DNA from: Planctomycetota bacterium
Lineage (GTDB): Bacteria > Planctomycetota > J058
Assembly: GCA_023954375.1 (NCBI GenBank)
Contig: JAMLIC010000002.1
Location: 124,001 to 188,000, forward strand
Direction of reading: 5' to 3'
Length of the DNA: 64,000 bases
Shown: piece by piece, positions 25,464 through 33,131 of the stretch
Position numbering within the stretch: position 1 is the stretch's first letter
How the letters are laid out: each line of letters opens with the position of its first letter
The notes under the pieces: model-generated
The model's database searches: none
What the model was told of the DNA's origin: nothing
The model's input: the letters and a program-made list of their open reading frames with translations, nothing else
Made by a program: the position numbers and the translations under genes

Positions 25464-27378
25464 AGGGCAGCGCCGGGAGCGACGTCACCTGACCTTGCGC
25501 GAGGACGCCCTCCCGCGCCTGGCGCGGCTCGCCGCCAGGGCGCTCGCGGCCCCGGCGGGCCTGGCGCTCCTGACCCTGCCGGGCCGCGCCGAGGAGGAGG
25601 CCAGCGTCGGCCTGACCGGCGCGGACCTGGAGGCCGCCCGCGCCCTCGCCCGGGAGGCCCTCGTCGCCGAGACCTCGTTCGCGCGCTCCGACGCCCCGGC
25701 GCTCGCGGCCGCCGCCCTGCCCGGCGGCGCGGGCGCCGTGGTCGCCCTCGACCCCGGCCCGCGGGCCTGGGGCCCCGACGATGCGGCCGCCCTCGCCGAC
25801 GTCGCGGCGACCGCGGCGGCGCTCTGCGCGCGCGCTGACGAGGCCGACCAGCGCTACCGCATGGCCCTGCGCGGCTCGCCGGTGGTGCTCTTCGAGCAGG
25901 ACCTGGACCTGCGCATCACCTGGTTCGAGAACCCGCCCCCGGGCTTCGACGCGGCGCGCGTCCTCGGCAAGACCGAGGCCGACCTCTTCTCGCGCCCCGA
26001 CGAGGCCGCCCACGTGACCGAGGTCAAGCGCCGGGTGATGACCACCGGGCGCTCCGAGCGCATGGAGGTGACGGTCTGCCTGGACGGGGTCGAGCGCGAG
26101 TACGACCTCGTCGTCGACCCGCGGCGCGGCCCCGACCGCCGAGTGATCGGCGTGATCTGCGCCGCCGTCGACGTCACCGACCACCGCCGGGCGCAGCGCC
26201 GCCTCCAGATCCTGGCCGACGCCGGCCTCCGCCTCGCCGCGCCCCTGGCCCTCGAGGACCGCCTGCGCGGCCTCGCGCGCCTCGTCGTCCCGCGCGTGGC
26301 CGATGGCTGCGTCGTGTCGCTGACCACCGACGGGGGCGGCCTCGAGACGCTCGAGGTCGCCGCCGCGGCCGACGACGCGCGGCGCGCGCTCGAGGCCTTC
26401 GTCGCCGAGGCCGGGGCCGTCGCGCTGCTCGAGCGCGCCGTCGCGGGCGGCGAGGCCGTGCGCGTGGCCGACCCCGCCGTGGGCGACCTCCACGGCCCGG
26501 ACGTCGCCGCGCGCCTCCGGCCGCGGTCCCTCGTGATCGCGCCCATGGCGGCGCGCGGGCGCACGCTCGGCGCCCTGACCTTCGTCCACACCGCCCGGTC
26601 GGGGCGCCTCTTCGACGAGGACGACCTGGCGCTCGCCCGGGCGCTCGCCCTGCGCGCGGCGCTGGCGATCGACAACCTGCGCCTCCTCGACGAGGCCACG
26701 CAGGCGGTCGCCGCCCGCGACGAGGTCGTGCGCATCGTGGGCCACGACCTGCGCAGCCCGCTCCAGGCGATCGCGCTCACCGTGCAGCGCCTCCAGGCGC
26801 TGCAGGCCACGCCGCCGCCCGACGCCCTCGCCCTCCTCCTGCGGACGACCCTGCAGATGGACCGCCTCGTGTCCGACCTCCTCGACGTGTCGACGATCGA
26901 GGCCGGCGGCCTGACGGTCGACCCCGCCGCCACGCCGCCCGCGGCCCTCGCCCGCGCCTCCGTCGAGCCGCTCCTGCCGATCGCCGGCGCCCGCGAGGTG
27001 GCCCTCGACGTCGACGTCCCGCCCGACCTGCCGCCGGTGCTCGCCGACCGCGAGCGCGCCCTGCAGGTGCTGCAGAACCTGCTCGCCAACGCGATCCGGT
27101 TCACGCCGGCGCGCGGGCGGGTCGCCGTCCGCGCCCGGCGCGCGGCGGACGGCGTGCGCTTCTCCGTCGCCGACGCGGGCCCCGGCGTCGACCCGGCGCA
27201 CCGCCCGCACCTCTTCGACCGCTTCTGGCAGGCGCGCCGCGGCCGCGGCGCCGGCGCGGGCCTCGGGCTGGCGATCGCCCGCGGGATCGTCGAGGCCCAC
27301 GGCGGCCGCCTCGTGCTCGAGGAGTCGAGCGGGCCGGGGGCGATCTTCTCCTTCACCCTCCGGGCGGCGCGCCCGTGA
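25460..27378 (+). CDS. PAS-GAF sensor histidine kinase (frameshift near the start)
   Basis: About 640 residues, cytoplasmic. A PAS domain (GSPVVLFEQDLDLRITWFEN) begins near residue 135, a GAF domain follows near 250-405, then HisKA with H-box IVGHDLRSPLQAIAL (His codon near 26742), and HATPase with N-box LQVLQNLLANAIRFTP, G1 VADAGPGVDP and G2 GAGLGLAIARGIVEAHGG. GTG 25460 is preferred as start because it sits 6 nt after the -10 and overlaps the upstream stop. Its frame stops at 25492 unless one G is restored to the GGG near 25475, which gives VKGSAGERRHLTLREDAL. Otherwise the first usable start is TTG 25495. No response regulator is adjacent. Confidence 0.88.
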
Positions 27379-28250
27379 TGGACGTCCCCGGCCTCCTCGA
27401 CGACCCCGAGGCGCCCCGCGCGCCCGTCGAGCACCCCGTCGTCGACGCGCACGTCCACCTGTTCCCCGACCGCCTGTTCGAGGCGCTGTGGGGCTGGTTC
27501 GACCGCCACGCCTGGCCGATCCGCTACCGCCTCCGCTCGGAGCAGGTGATCGAGTTCCTGGCCACGCGCGGCGTCGACCGCGTCGTCGGCCTCCACTACG
27601 CCCACAAGCCCGGGATCGCCGCCGACCTCAACCGCTACGTCCTCGACCTCGCGCGCCGCTTCCCCCAGGTGATCCCCACGGCCACCGTCTTCCCCGGCGA
27701 GCGCGGCGCGCGCGACCTCCTCCGCCGCGCCCTCGGCGAGGGCGCGCGCGGGGTGAAGATCCACTGCCACGTGCAGAAGATCGCGCCCGACGACCCGCGC
27801 CTCGACGAGGTCTTCGAGGAGGCCGCCGCCGCCGCCGTCCCCGTCGTCATGCACGCCGGCCGCGAGCCCGCGAGCGACGCCTACGGCGTCGACACCCGCG
27901 CCCTCTGCTCCGTCGACGCCGTCGACCGCGTCCTCGCCCGCCACCCGGGCCTGACGCTCGTCGTGCCCCACCTCGGCGCCGACGAGTTCGACGAGTACGA
28001 GGCGCTCCTCGACCGCCACCCGCGCCTGTTCCTCGACACGACCATGGCGATCGCCCGCTACCTCCCGGGCGGCCCCGACCTCTCCGTCCTCGCCCGCCGC
28101 GCCGACCGGCTCCTCTACGGCTCCGACTTCCCCGACCTGCCCTACGCGTGGTCGCGCGAGCTCACCGTCGTGCGCGACGCCGGCCTCTCGCCCGGCCAGG
28201 CCCGCGCCCTCCTGGGGGCGACGGCGCGGCGCTTGTTCCTGCCCCCGTGA
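27378..28250 (+). CDS. amidohydrolase family 2 (TIM-barrel metal-dependent hydrolase)
   Basis: 290 residues. ATG 27378 overlaps the kinase stop as TGATG. The metal-binding signatures of the amidohydrolase_2 family are all present in order: DAHVHLF (His25, His27), GVKIHCHVQ, VVMHAGREP, VVPHLGAD and LLYGSDFPDLPYAWSRE, which supplies the catalytic Asp. Members decarboxylate or hydrolyse aromatic or cyclic acids; substrate cannot be told from sequence. It is translationally coupled to the histidine kinase, but a functional link is not evident. Confidence 0.88.
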   Translation: MDVPGLLDDPEAPRAPVEHPVVDAHVHLFPDRLFEALWGWFDRHAWPIRYRLRSEQVIEFLATRGVDRVVGLHYAHKPGIAADLNRYVLDLARRFPQVIPTATVFPGERGARDLLRRALGEGARGVKIHCHVQKIAPDDPRLDEVFEEAAAAAVPVVMHAGREPASDAYGVDTRALCSVDAVDRVLARHPGLTLVVPHLGADEFDEYEALLDRHPRLFLDTTMAIARYLPGGPDLSVLARRADRLLYGSDFPDLPYAWSRELTVVRDAGLSPGQARALLGATARRLFLPP

Positions 28251-28269
28251 GGACTTGCGGCGCGGAACT

Positions 28270-28298
28270 TTGACGCGCGGCCGCGCGTGGACGAGACT
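28270..28298 (+). promoter_or_regulatory. sigma70-like promoter, leaderless geometry
   Basis: TTGACG (28270-28275), 17-bp spacer, GAGACT (28293-28298), ending 6 nt before ATG 28305. Confidence 0.45.
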
Positions 28299-28304
28299 GC
28301 CCCC

Positions 28305-29531
28305 ATGCGCGCGCGCCCCGCCCTCGCCGCCCTCGTCGCCCTGACCGCCTGCACGTCGGCCGGCCCGCCGCCGGGCGAGGCCGTCGACCTGCACGACGCC
28401 GCCGACCTCCCCCTCCTCGAGGGCGCGCGCGCGACGCTGCGCAGCGACCTCCCGCCCGGCGAGGACGAGGACGTCCTGCGCACGCTCGAGGCGCTCGAGG
28501 GCGCCCTCGACGTGGCCTTCCCCTTCCTCCCGCCGCCGGCGGCGCCGCCGCGCACGGTGGTCCTGGGCGACCCGGCCCGCTTCGCCCTCCACGCGCGCGA
28601 GCACGGCCTCGGGCAGCGGCCGGCCGGGGCGTTCCTCTGCGCGAAGGGCGAGGTCTTCTCCCTGCACGAGCCGGGCCCGCTCCCCGACGACGTGGCCGTC
28701 CCCACCGAGCCCGTGATCCGGCCCCTCGCCTCGGCCGTCTTCCGCCGGCGCCTCGTCGCCGGCCTCGGCGCCGACCTGCCCGAGACGTGGCTCGAGGAGG
28801 GGCTGGCGATGGTCTTCGTCGAGGTCGTCGCGCCCGACCGGGCGACGTTGCGCCTGCGCGTCCGCGCCCGCGAGCGCCTCCTCGACGCCTACCTGCCGCT
28901 GTTCCTCGGCGGGCCGCCGGCCCTGACGACGACCGTGGCCACGGTCGGCCCCGAGGAGAAGCGCCGCCGGGGCTCGCGCGCGCTCGCCTGGGCCGCCTGC
29001 CGCTTCCTCCTCGACGACGCCGAGCGCGCGCCGCTCCTGGTCACGGCGCTCCGCCGCGCCGCGGGCGCCCTCGAGCGCCCGGCCGACTGGGACGAGGCGC
29101 GCGCGCGCCTCGAGGCGCTCGAGCCCGCGTTCGAGGCCTGGCTGCGCCACGCCGTGCAGGAGGAGGTCCTCGTCGCGCTCGCCCTGGCGCCCACGCCGGT
29201 CGACCGCTGGGAGGCGGCCGCCGCCCTGCGCCTGCTCGCGAACATCGACCTCGACCCCGACCAGCCCGACGACGAGCGCGCCCGCGCCGTGGCCGCGACG
29301 CGCGAGATGCTCGCCGAGGACCCGGGCCCGCCGCGCTTCCTCGCCCTGTTCGAGCCCGACCTCGCCCGCGTGCGCGCGGCGCGCTCGAAGCTCCAGGCCA
29401 TGTCGCGCGTCCACGCCGCCGCCCGCAAGGAGCTCGAGCGCCGCTCGCAGGGCTACGGCCACCCGGCGGTCGAGGCCGCCCGCAAGGGGCTCGGGCCGGC
29501 GCTCCAGCGGGCCCTCGACGCGGGCGGCTAG
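28305..29531 (+). CDS. lipoprotein with degenerate gluzincin-peptidase-like domain
   Basis: 408 residues. ATG 28305 gives a proper lipoprotein signal (ALAALVALTAC); an upstream GTG would spoil it. The middle region reads IRPLASAVFRRRLVAGLGAD, then LPETWLEEGLAMVF. The second part is the conserved WLxEGLA segment found after the HExxH helix of DUF1570/peptidase-MA-like enzymes. The HExxH itself is replaced (LASAVFRRR), so zinc binding and catalysis are probably lost. The C-terminal third is helical. It is an envelope-anchored non-catalytic relative of peptidases. A perfect hairpin follows the gene. Confidence 0.65.
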   Translation: MRARPALAALVALTACTSAGPPPGEAVDLHDAADLPLLEGARATLRSDLPPGEDEDVLRTLEALEGALDVAFPFLPPPAAPPRTVVLGDPARFALHAREHGLGQRPAGAFLCAKGEVFSLHEPGPLPDDVAVPTEPVIRPLASAVFRRRLVAGLGADLPETWLEEGLAMVFVEVVAPDRATLRLRVRARERLLDAYLPLFLGGPPALTTTVATVGPEEKRRRGSRALAWAACRFLLDDAERAPLLVTALRRAAGALERPADWDEARARLEALEPAFEAWLRHAVQEEVLVALALAPTPVDRWEAAAALRLLANIDLDPDQPDDERARAVAATREMLAEDPGPPRFLALFEPDLARVRAARSKLQAMSRVHAAARKELERRSQGYGHPAVEAARKGLGPALQRALDAGG

Positions 29532-29573
29532 TGTGATCGCGGCTGCGGCCGAGGATGGCGGGCGCTGCGGTGC

Positions 29574-29600
29574 GTCGGGGCCGACTTCGTCGGCCCCGAC
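29574..29600. terminator. 12-bp perfect hairpin between convergent genes
   Basis: GTCGGGGCCGAC-TTC-GTCGGCCCCGAC: a 12-bp stem with a 3-nt loop in the 228-bp gap between convergent genes. There is no T tract, so it may be a bidirectional factor-assisted terminator or RNA-stabilising structure. The rest of the gap shows no gene. Confidence 0.65.
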
Positions 29601-29759
29601 CGCTCAGGCTCGGTCGGCGGCCCACGGCCGCCCTCCCTCGCCTTCCGCCGACACGCCCTGCCCTCCTCGGCCTCGCCTGAGGCTCCTGCTGCGAAGGCGC
29701 GGTGAGGTGTGTTCGGAGGCGGCTCGGCCGTCTGCCAAGACGGGTTCGAGGACAGGCCC

Positions 29760-32552
29760 CTAGTCCTCGCCCTCGCCCGGCGTCGGCACGAGCGCGCGCG
29801 TGAGCTCGTCGACGAGCGCGCCGCGGTCGGCCCCCGTCTCGTCCCACTGCGCCCGGAGGGCCTGGTGCAGCGGCGACGCCTCGACCGCGCGCCAGTAGTT
29901 CGGGTCGGCGCGGAGCCGCTCCCGCAGGGCGACGTCGCCCCTCGCCAGGACCGCCGCCTGCACCAGGCTCCGCGTCAGCTCGTGCGGGTGGACGAGGGCG
30001 CGCCGGGCCGGGTGGTCGTGGCCACCGGCCGCCAGCTCGACCAGGTACTCGGCCGCCGCGAAGGCCAGCCCCGGGGTCGCCTGCGCGTTGCTGACGATGG
30101 CCACGAGCTGCCCGGCCAGGGGCTCATGGGCGTGGAGCGCCAGGTCGATCAGCGCCGCGCGCAGGGCCACGTCGCTCGTCCCGGGCAGGAGCTCGACGAG
30201 CGCGTCGGCCGCCGCGGGGTTCCGGGCGAGGGCGGGCCGCAGCGCCCGCACGGCGGCGGCGGTGGGCGCCTGCACGAGCGCGGCCACCAGCTCGGGCGCC
30301 GCGCCGGGCGCGATCGTCAGCCAGCGCGTCCGCCGCGCCAGCCGCTCGAGCAGCTCCCCGGCCGCCTCGCGCGCCTCGGGCGAGCCGCCCTCGAGCAGCG
30401 GCCGCAGCGCGGCCTCCGCCTCGGGCCGGTCGGCGAGCGCCTGCCAGGCGGCGAGCCGCCGCCGCCAGTCGGGGTCGTCGAGCGCGGCCACGAGGCGTTC
30501 GACGGGCGCGGCGGCGGCCAGCGCCGTCCCGCCGCGCGCGGCCGCGCCCGGCGAGAGCAGGGCGAGCCCGTCCGGCGCCCAGGCCAGGACGTGACCGTCC
30601 GGGCCCGCGATCAGCCGCCGGCGCCCGGCGGCCCCCGGGGCGAGCGGCCAGTCGACCTGCCCGACCACGTCGCCGTCGACGAGGTCCACCACGACGACCC
30701 CCTCGGCCGCAGGGACGACGAGCGCGCGCCCGCCCACGACCACGCCCGGGCCGACCGGGCGCGCCGGGCCGTCGAGGGTCGCCGCTCCGCCCGCGGCGAC
30801 GACCGCGCCGCTCGCGGCCGGCCGCGCCAGGACCGGCGGCGCCGGCGCGAGGACGAGCGCGTCGGCCTCCCAGCCGCCGGGCGGCGGCAGGAGCCGCCCG
30901 TCGAGCGGGTCGACCCGCACGAGGAGGCCGGCGGCCGTCACGACCTCGACGGCGTCCGCGCGCGCCCACAGGCTCACGAACACGCGCCGGCCGGCGACGC
31001 CGAGGCCCGGGCCCCGGTCGAGCGCCCACAGGACCTCGCCGCGCTCGAGGCCGAGGGCCGCGACCAGGCCGTCGCACGTGAGGAGCATGCGGTCGCCGAG
31101 GCTCGCCAGGCGCCCGTCGTCGCCCGCGGCCCTCGGGTCGTCGCGGTCGGCGACGAGGCGCACGGCCGGGACGTCCGGCTCGGCGTCGTGCCCGCACACG
31201 GGGCAGCGCACCCCGCGCGCGAGCGGGGTCCCGCAGGGCGAGAGGCCGTCCTCGCCCGGCGCCGGGCAGGTCGCCCGCCGCCCCGCGTCGCCGCCGGCGC
31301 CCGCCGCGACCGTGACGACCCGCCCGTCGGGGCTGACCGCGGCGACGTGCGCGGCGGCGCGGCGCGCGCGGACGCCGACCACGGCCTCGCCGTCGCGCGC
31401 CGGCCAGAGCGCCGTCGACCAGCGGGCGACCCCGTCGCGCCGCAGGCCCACGACGCGCCGCGCGCCGCCCAGCGTGACCAGCGCCACGAACCCGTCGGGC
31501 GCCGCGGCGGCGGCCACGACGCGGTCGAGCGGGTCGTCGGCGGCGCCGGCGCGCAGGGCCTCGAGCGGCAGCGACCAGGCGAGCGCCCCGCCGTCCGACG
31601 CGCGCGCCTCGAGCGCGCCGCGCCCGGCGCGCAGGACGAGGCCGTGGCCGAGCGCCACGCGGGCGTCGGGGTCCGGGTCGACCGCGGCGGCCCAGGCCAC
31701 ACGGCCCGAGGCGAGGTCCAGGGCGACGAGGCGCTCGCTGAAGGCGGCGAACGCCCGCGCCCCGTCGCAGGCGACGTCCGACGGCGCCCCGGCCGCGCGC
31801 CGCGCCCAGCGCACTCCGAGCGCGCCGGGGCGCGGCGGCGGCGGCCCGAGCGGACCGCCAGCGCGCGCGCTCAGCGCCAGGCGGCGCGCCTCGAGCGCCC
31901 GCGTCGCCGCCGGCGCCGGGCCGAGCGCCAGGGCGCGGCGGAAGAGGAGCAGCGCGTCCTCGACCTCGCCCCGCTCGAGGCACCGCTCGCCCAGCCAGCG
32001 CGCCGCGGCCGCCGCGGCCGACGCGCCCGGGTGCCCGCTCAGGACCTCGCGCGCCTGCGCCTCCGCGCCGAGGCGGCCGAGCCCCGCCGCCTCGACCTCG
32101 GCGTCCCACCCCGCCGCGGCGGCGGCCAGGAGCGAGGCCGGCAGGCCCTCGAGCAGGCGCCGCCGCGCGGCCTCCTGCGCGCCGAGGAGCGCCGCTCCCC
32201 CGCGCGGGTCGCGGACGAGCCGCGCCCGCAGGAGCGGGTCGAGCGCCCGCGCCCGCAGGGCGGCGGCCAGCTCCGACGTCCGGCCCGCCTCGGCCAGCGC
32301 GCCCGCCTCGCGCTCCCAGCCGGGCGGATCGACCTCGAGGAGCAGGGGCAGCGGCCCGTCGTCGTCGGGCGGGCCGAGCGGCCGCGGGAACCTGCCGGCG
32401 GGCGGCGGCGCGGCCCGCCGCGGCGGCTCGTCCCAGGCCCGGTCGGCGGGCGGGTCGGTCGCGGCCGCCGGCCAGGCCGGGGCGAGGAGCGCCAGGCCCA
32501 TGAGGGCCTGCGCCGCCCGGAGGCACGGTCTCGACCGGGGCTCTGGCGCCAC
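29760..32552 (-). CDS. exported beta-propeller (PQQ-like) protein with zinc ribbon and HEAT repeats
   Basis: 930 residues from GTG 32552 with a signal peptide (LMGLALLAPAWPAAA). Residues 70-230 are helical. Residues 245-680 are PQQ/WD-like beta-propeller blades (RLVALDLASGRVAWAAAVDP, LVAALGLERGEVLWALDRGP, GVVVVDLVDGDVVGQVDWPL). The propeller is interrupted near 427-455 by four cysteines (CPAPG...CGTPLARGVRCPVCG) like a zinc ribbon. The last 230 residues are HEAT-type helical repeats. It is probably a periplasmic scaffold. A TAGAAT hexamer ends 6 nt before the start codon. Confidence 0.8.
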   Translation of the reverse strand: MAPEPRSRPCLRAAQALMGLALLAPAWPAAATDPPADRAWDEPPRRAAPPPAGRFPRPLGPPDDDGPLPLLLEVDPPGWEREAGALAEAGRTSELAAALRARALDPLLRARLVRDPRGGAALLGAQEAARRRLLEGLPASLLAAAAAGWDAEVEAAGLGRLGAEAQAREVLSGHPGASAAAAAARWLGERCLERGEVEDALLLFRRALALGPAPAATRALEARRLALSARAGGPLGPPPPRPGALGVRWARRAAGAPSDVACDGARAFAAFSERLVALDLASGRVAWAAAVDPDPDARVALGHGLVLRAGRGALEARASDGGALAWSLPLEALRAGAADDPLDRVVAAAAAPDGFVALVTLGGARRVVGLRRDGVARWSTALWPARDGEAVVGVRARRAAAHVAAVSPDGRVVTVAAGAGGDAGRRATCPAPGEDGLSPCGTPLARGVRCPVCGHDAEPDVPAVRLVADRDDPRAAGDDGRLASLGDRMLLTCDGLVAALGLERGEVLWALDRGPGLGVAGRRVFVSLWARADAVEVVTAAGLLVRVDPLDGRLLPPPGGWEADALVLAPAPPVLARPAASGAVVAAGGAATLDGPARPVGPGVVVGGRALVVPAAEGVVVVDLVDGDVVGQVDWPLAPGAAGRRRLIAGPDGHVLAWAPDGLALLSPGAAARGGTALAAAAPVERLVAALDDPDWRRRLAAWQALADRPEAEAALRPLLEGGSPEAREAAGELLERLARRTRWLTIAPGAAPELVAALVQAPTAAAVRALRPALARNPAAADALVELLPGTSDVALRAALIDLALHAHEPLAGQLVAIVSNAQATPGLAFAAAEYLVELAAGGHDHPARRALVHPHELTRSLVQAAVLARGDVALRERLRADPNYWRAVEASPLHQALRAQWDETGADRGALVDELTRALVPTPGEGED

Positions 32553-32558
32553 CGCGGC

Positions 32559-32564
32559 ATTCTA
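32559..32564 (-). promoter_or_regulatory. -10 element TAGAAT, leaderless geometry
   Basis: TAGAAT on the minus strand ends 6 nt before GTG 32552; no ribosome-binding site is present. It is divergent from the promoter of the VOC gene. Confidence 0.4.
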
Positions 32565-32575
32565 CCGGAGTCGCC

Positions 32576-32605
32576 TTGACCTCGGCCGCGCTCGATCGCT
32601 AGAGT
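32576..32605 (+). promoter_or_regulatory. sigma70-like promoter of the VOC gene
   Basis: TTGACC (32576-32581), 18-bp spacer, TAGAGT (32600-32605). The gene has a leader with a GAGAGGAG ribosome-binding site. Confidence 0.55.
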
Positions 32606-32638
32606 CCGCGCCCCACCCCACCCGAGAGGAGTCCCCCC

Positions 32639-33043
32639 ATGGGCACGAGCACCCAGGACATGACCGCCACCGAGACCGCCACCACCCCGCAGGCGGGCTC
32701 GATCGTCCACGTCGAGTTCACCACCCCCGACCTCGCCAAGGCCAAGGCCTTCTACGGCGATTTGTTCGGCTGGGAGTTCCAGCCGTTCATGGAGACGGAG
32801 TGGTACTTCCAGACCCCGAAGGGCTGGGGCCCCTGCGGCTGCGTGATCCAGGGCCCGGCGGCGGGCGACGCGCGGACGATGCTCTACGTCAACGTCGACG
32901 ACATCCCGCAGACCCTCGCCCGCGCCGCTGCGCTCGGCGCGACCACGGTCAAGGACAAGACGGAGATCCCGGGCGGCCACGGCTGGTTCGCGCAGATGAA
33001 GGCGCCGGACGGCAACGTCTGGGGCATCTACTGCCGGGCGTAG
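32639..33043 (+). CDS. VOC (glyoxalase/bleomycin-resistance) family protein
   Basis: 134 residues with a single VOC module pair: IVHVEFTTPDLAKAKAFYGD, LFGWEFQPF, then MLYVNVDDIPQTLARAAALG and GHGWFAQMKAPDGNVWGIY. The AKAFYGDLFGWEF pattern and the C-terminal DPDGN-like loop (APDGNVWG) place it with glyoxalase-like small VOC proteins. Metal ligands and substrate cannot be fixed. ATG 32639 has GAGAGGAG at good distance. A 12-bp hairpin terminates the unit. Confidence 0.9.
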   Translation: MGTSTQDMTATETATTPQAGSIVHVEFTTPDLAKAKAFYGDLFGWEFQPFMETEWYFQTPKGWGPCGCVIQGPAAGDARTMLYVNVDDIPQTLARAAALGATTVKDKTEIPGGHGWFAQMKAPDGNVWGIYCRA

Positions 33044-33066
33044 CCCTCCCTCCGCGCGATCGCGAG

Positions 33067-33094
33067 GCGGCCAGGCCCACCCGGGCCTGGCCGC
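33067..33094 (+). terminator. 12-bp perfect hairpin after the VOC gene
   Basis: GCGGCCAGGCCC-ACCC-GGGCCTGGCCGC: a perfect 12-bp stem with a 4-nt loop, 24 bp after the stop. No T tract. Confidence 0.65.
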
Positions 33095-33131
33095 TGGCGT
33101 TCCGGAGCCCCGGCTGACACGATCCCCTCCC

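Noticed and set aside
24461-25492. A single 343-residue protein from GTG 24461
   Set aside because: After about 24870 the sequence becomes Arg/Pro-rich shadow translation. The sensible continuation is in another frame, and a separate gene begins at 24972.
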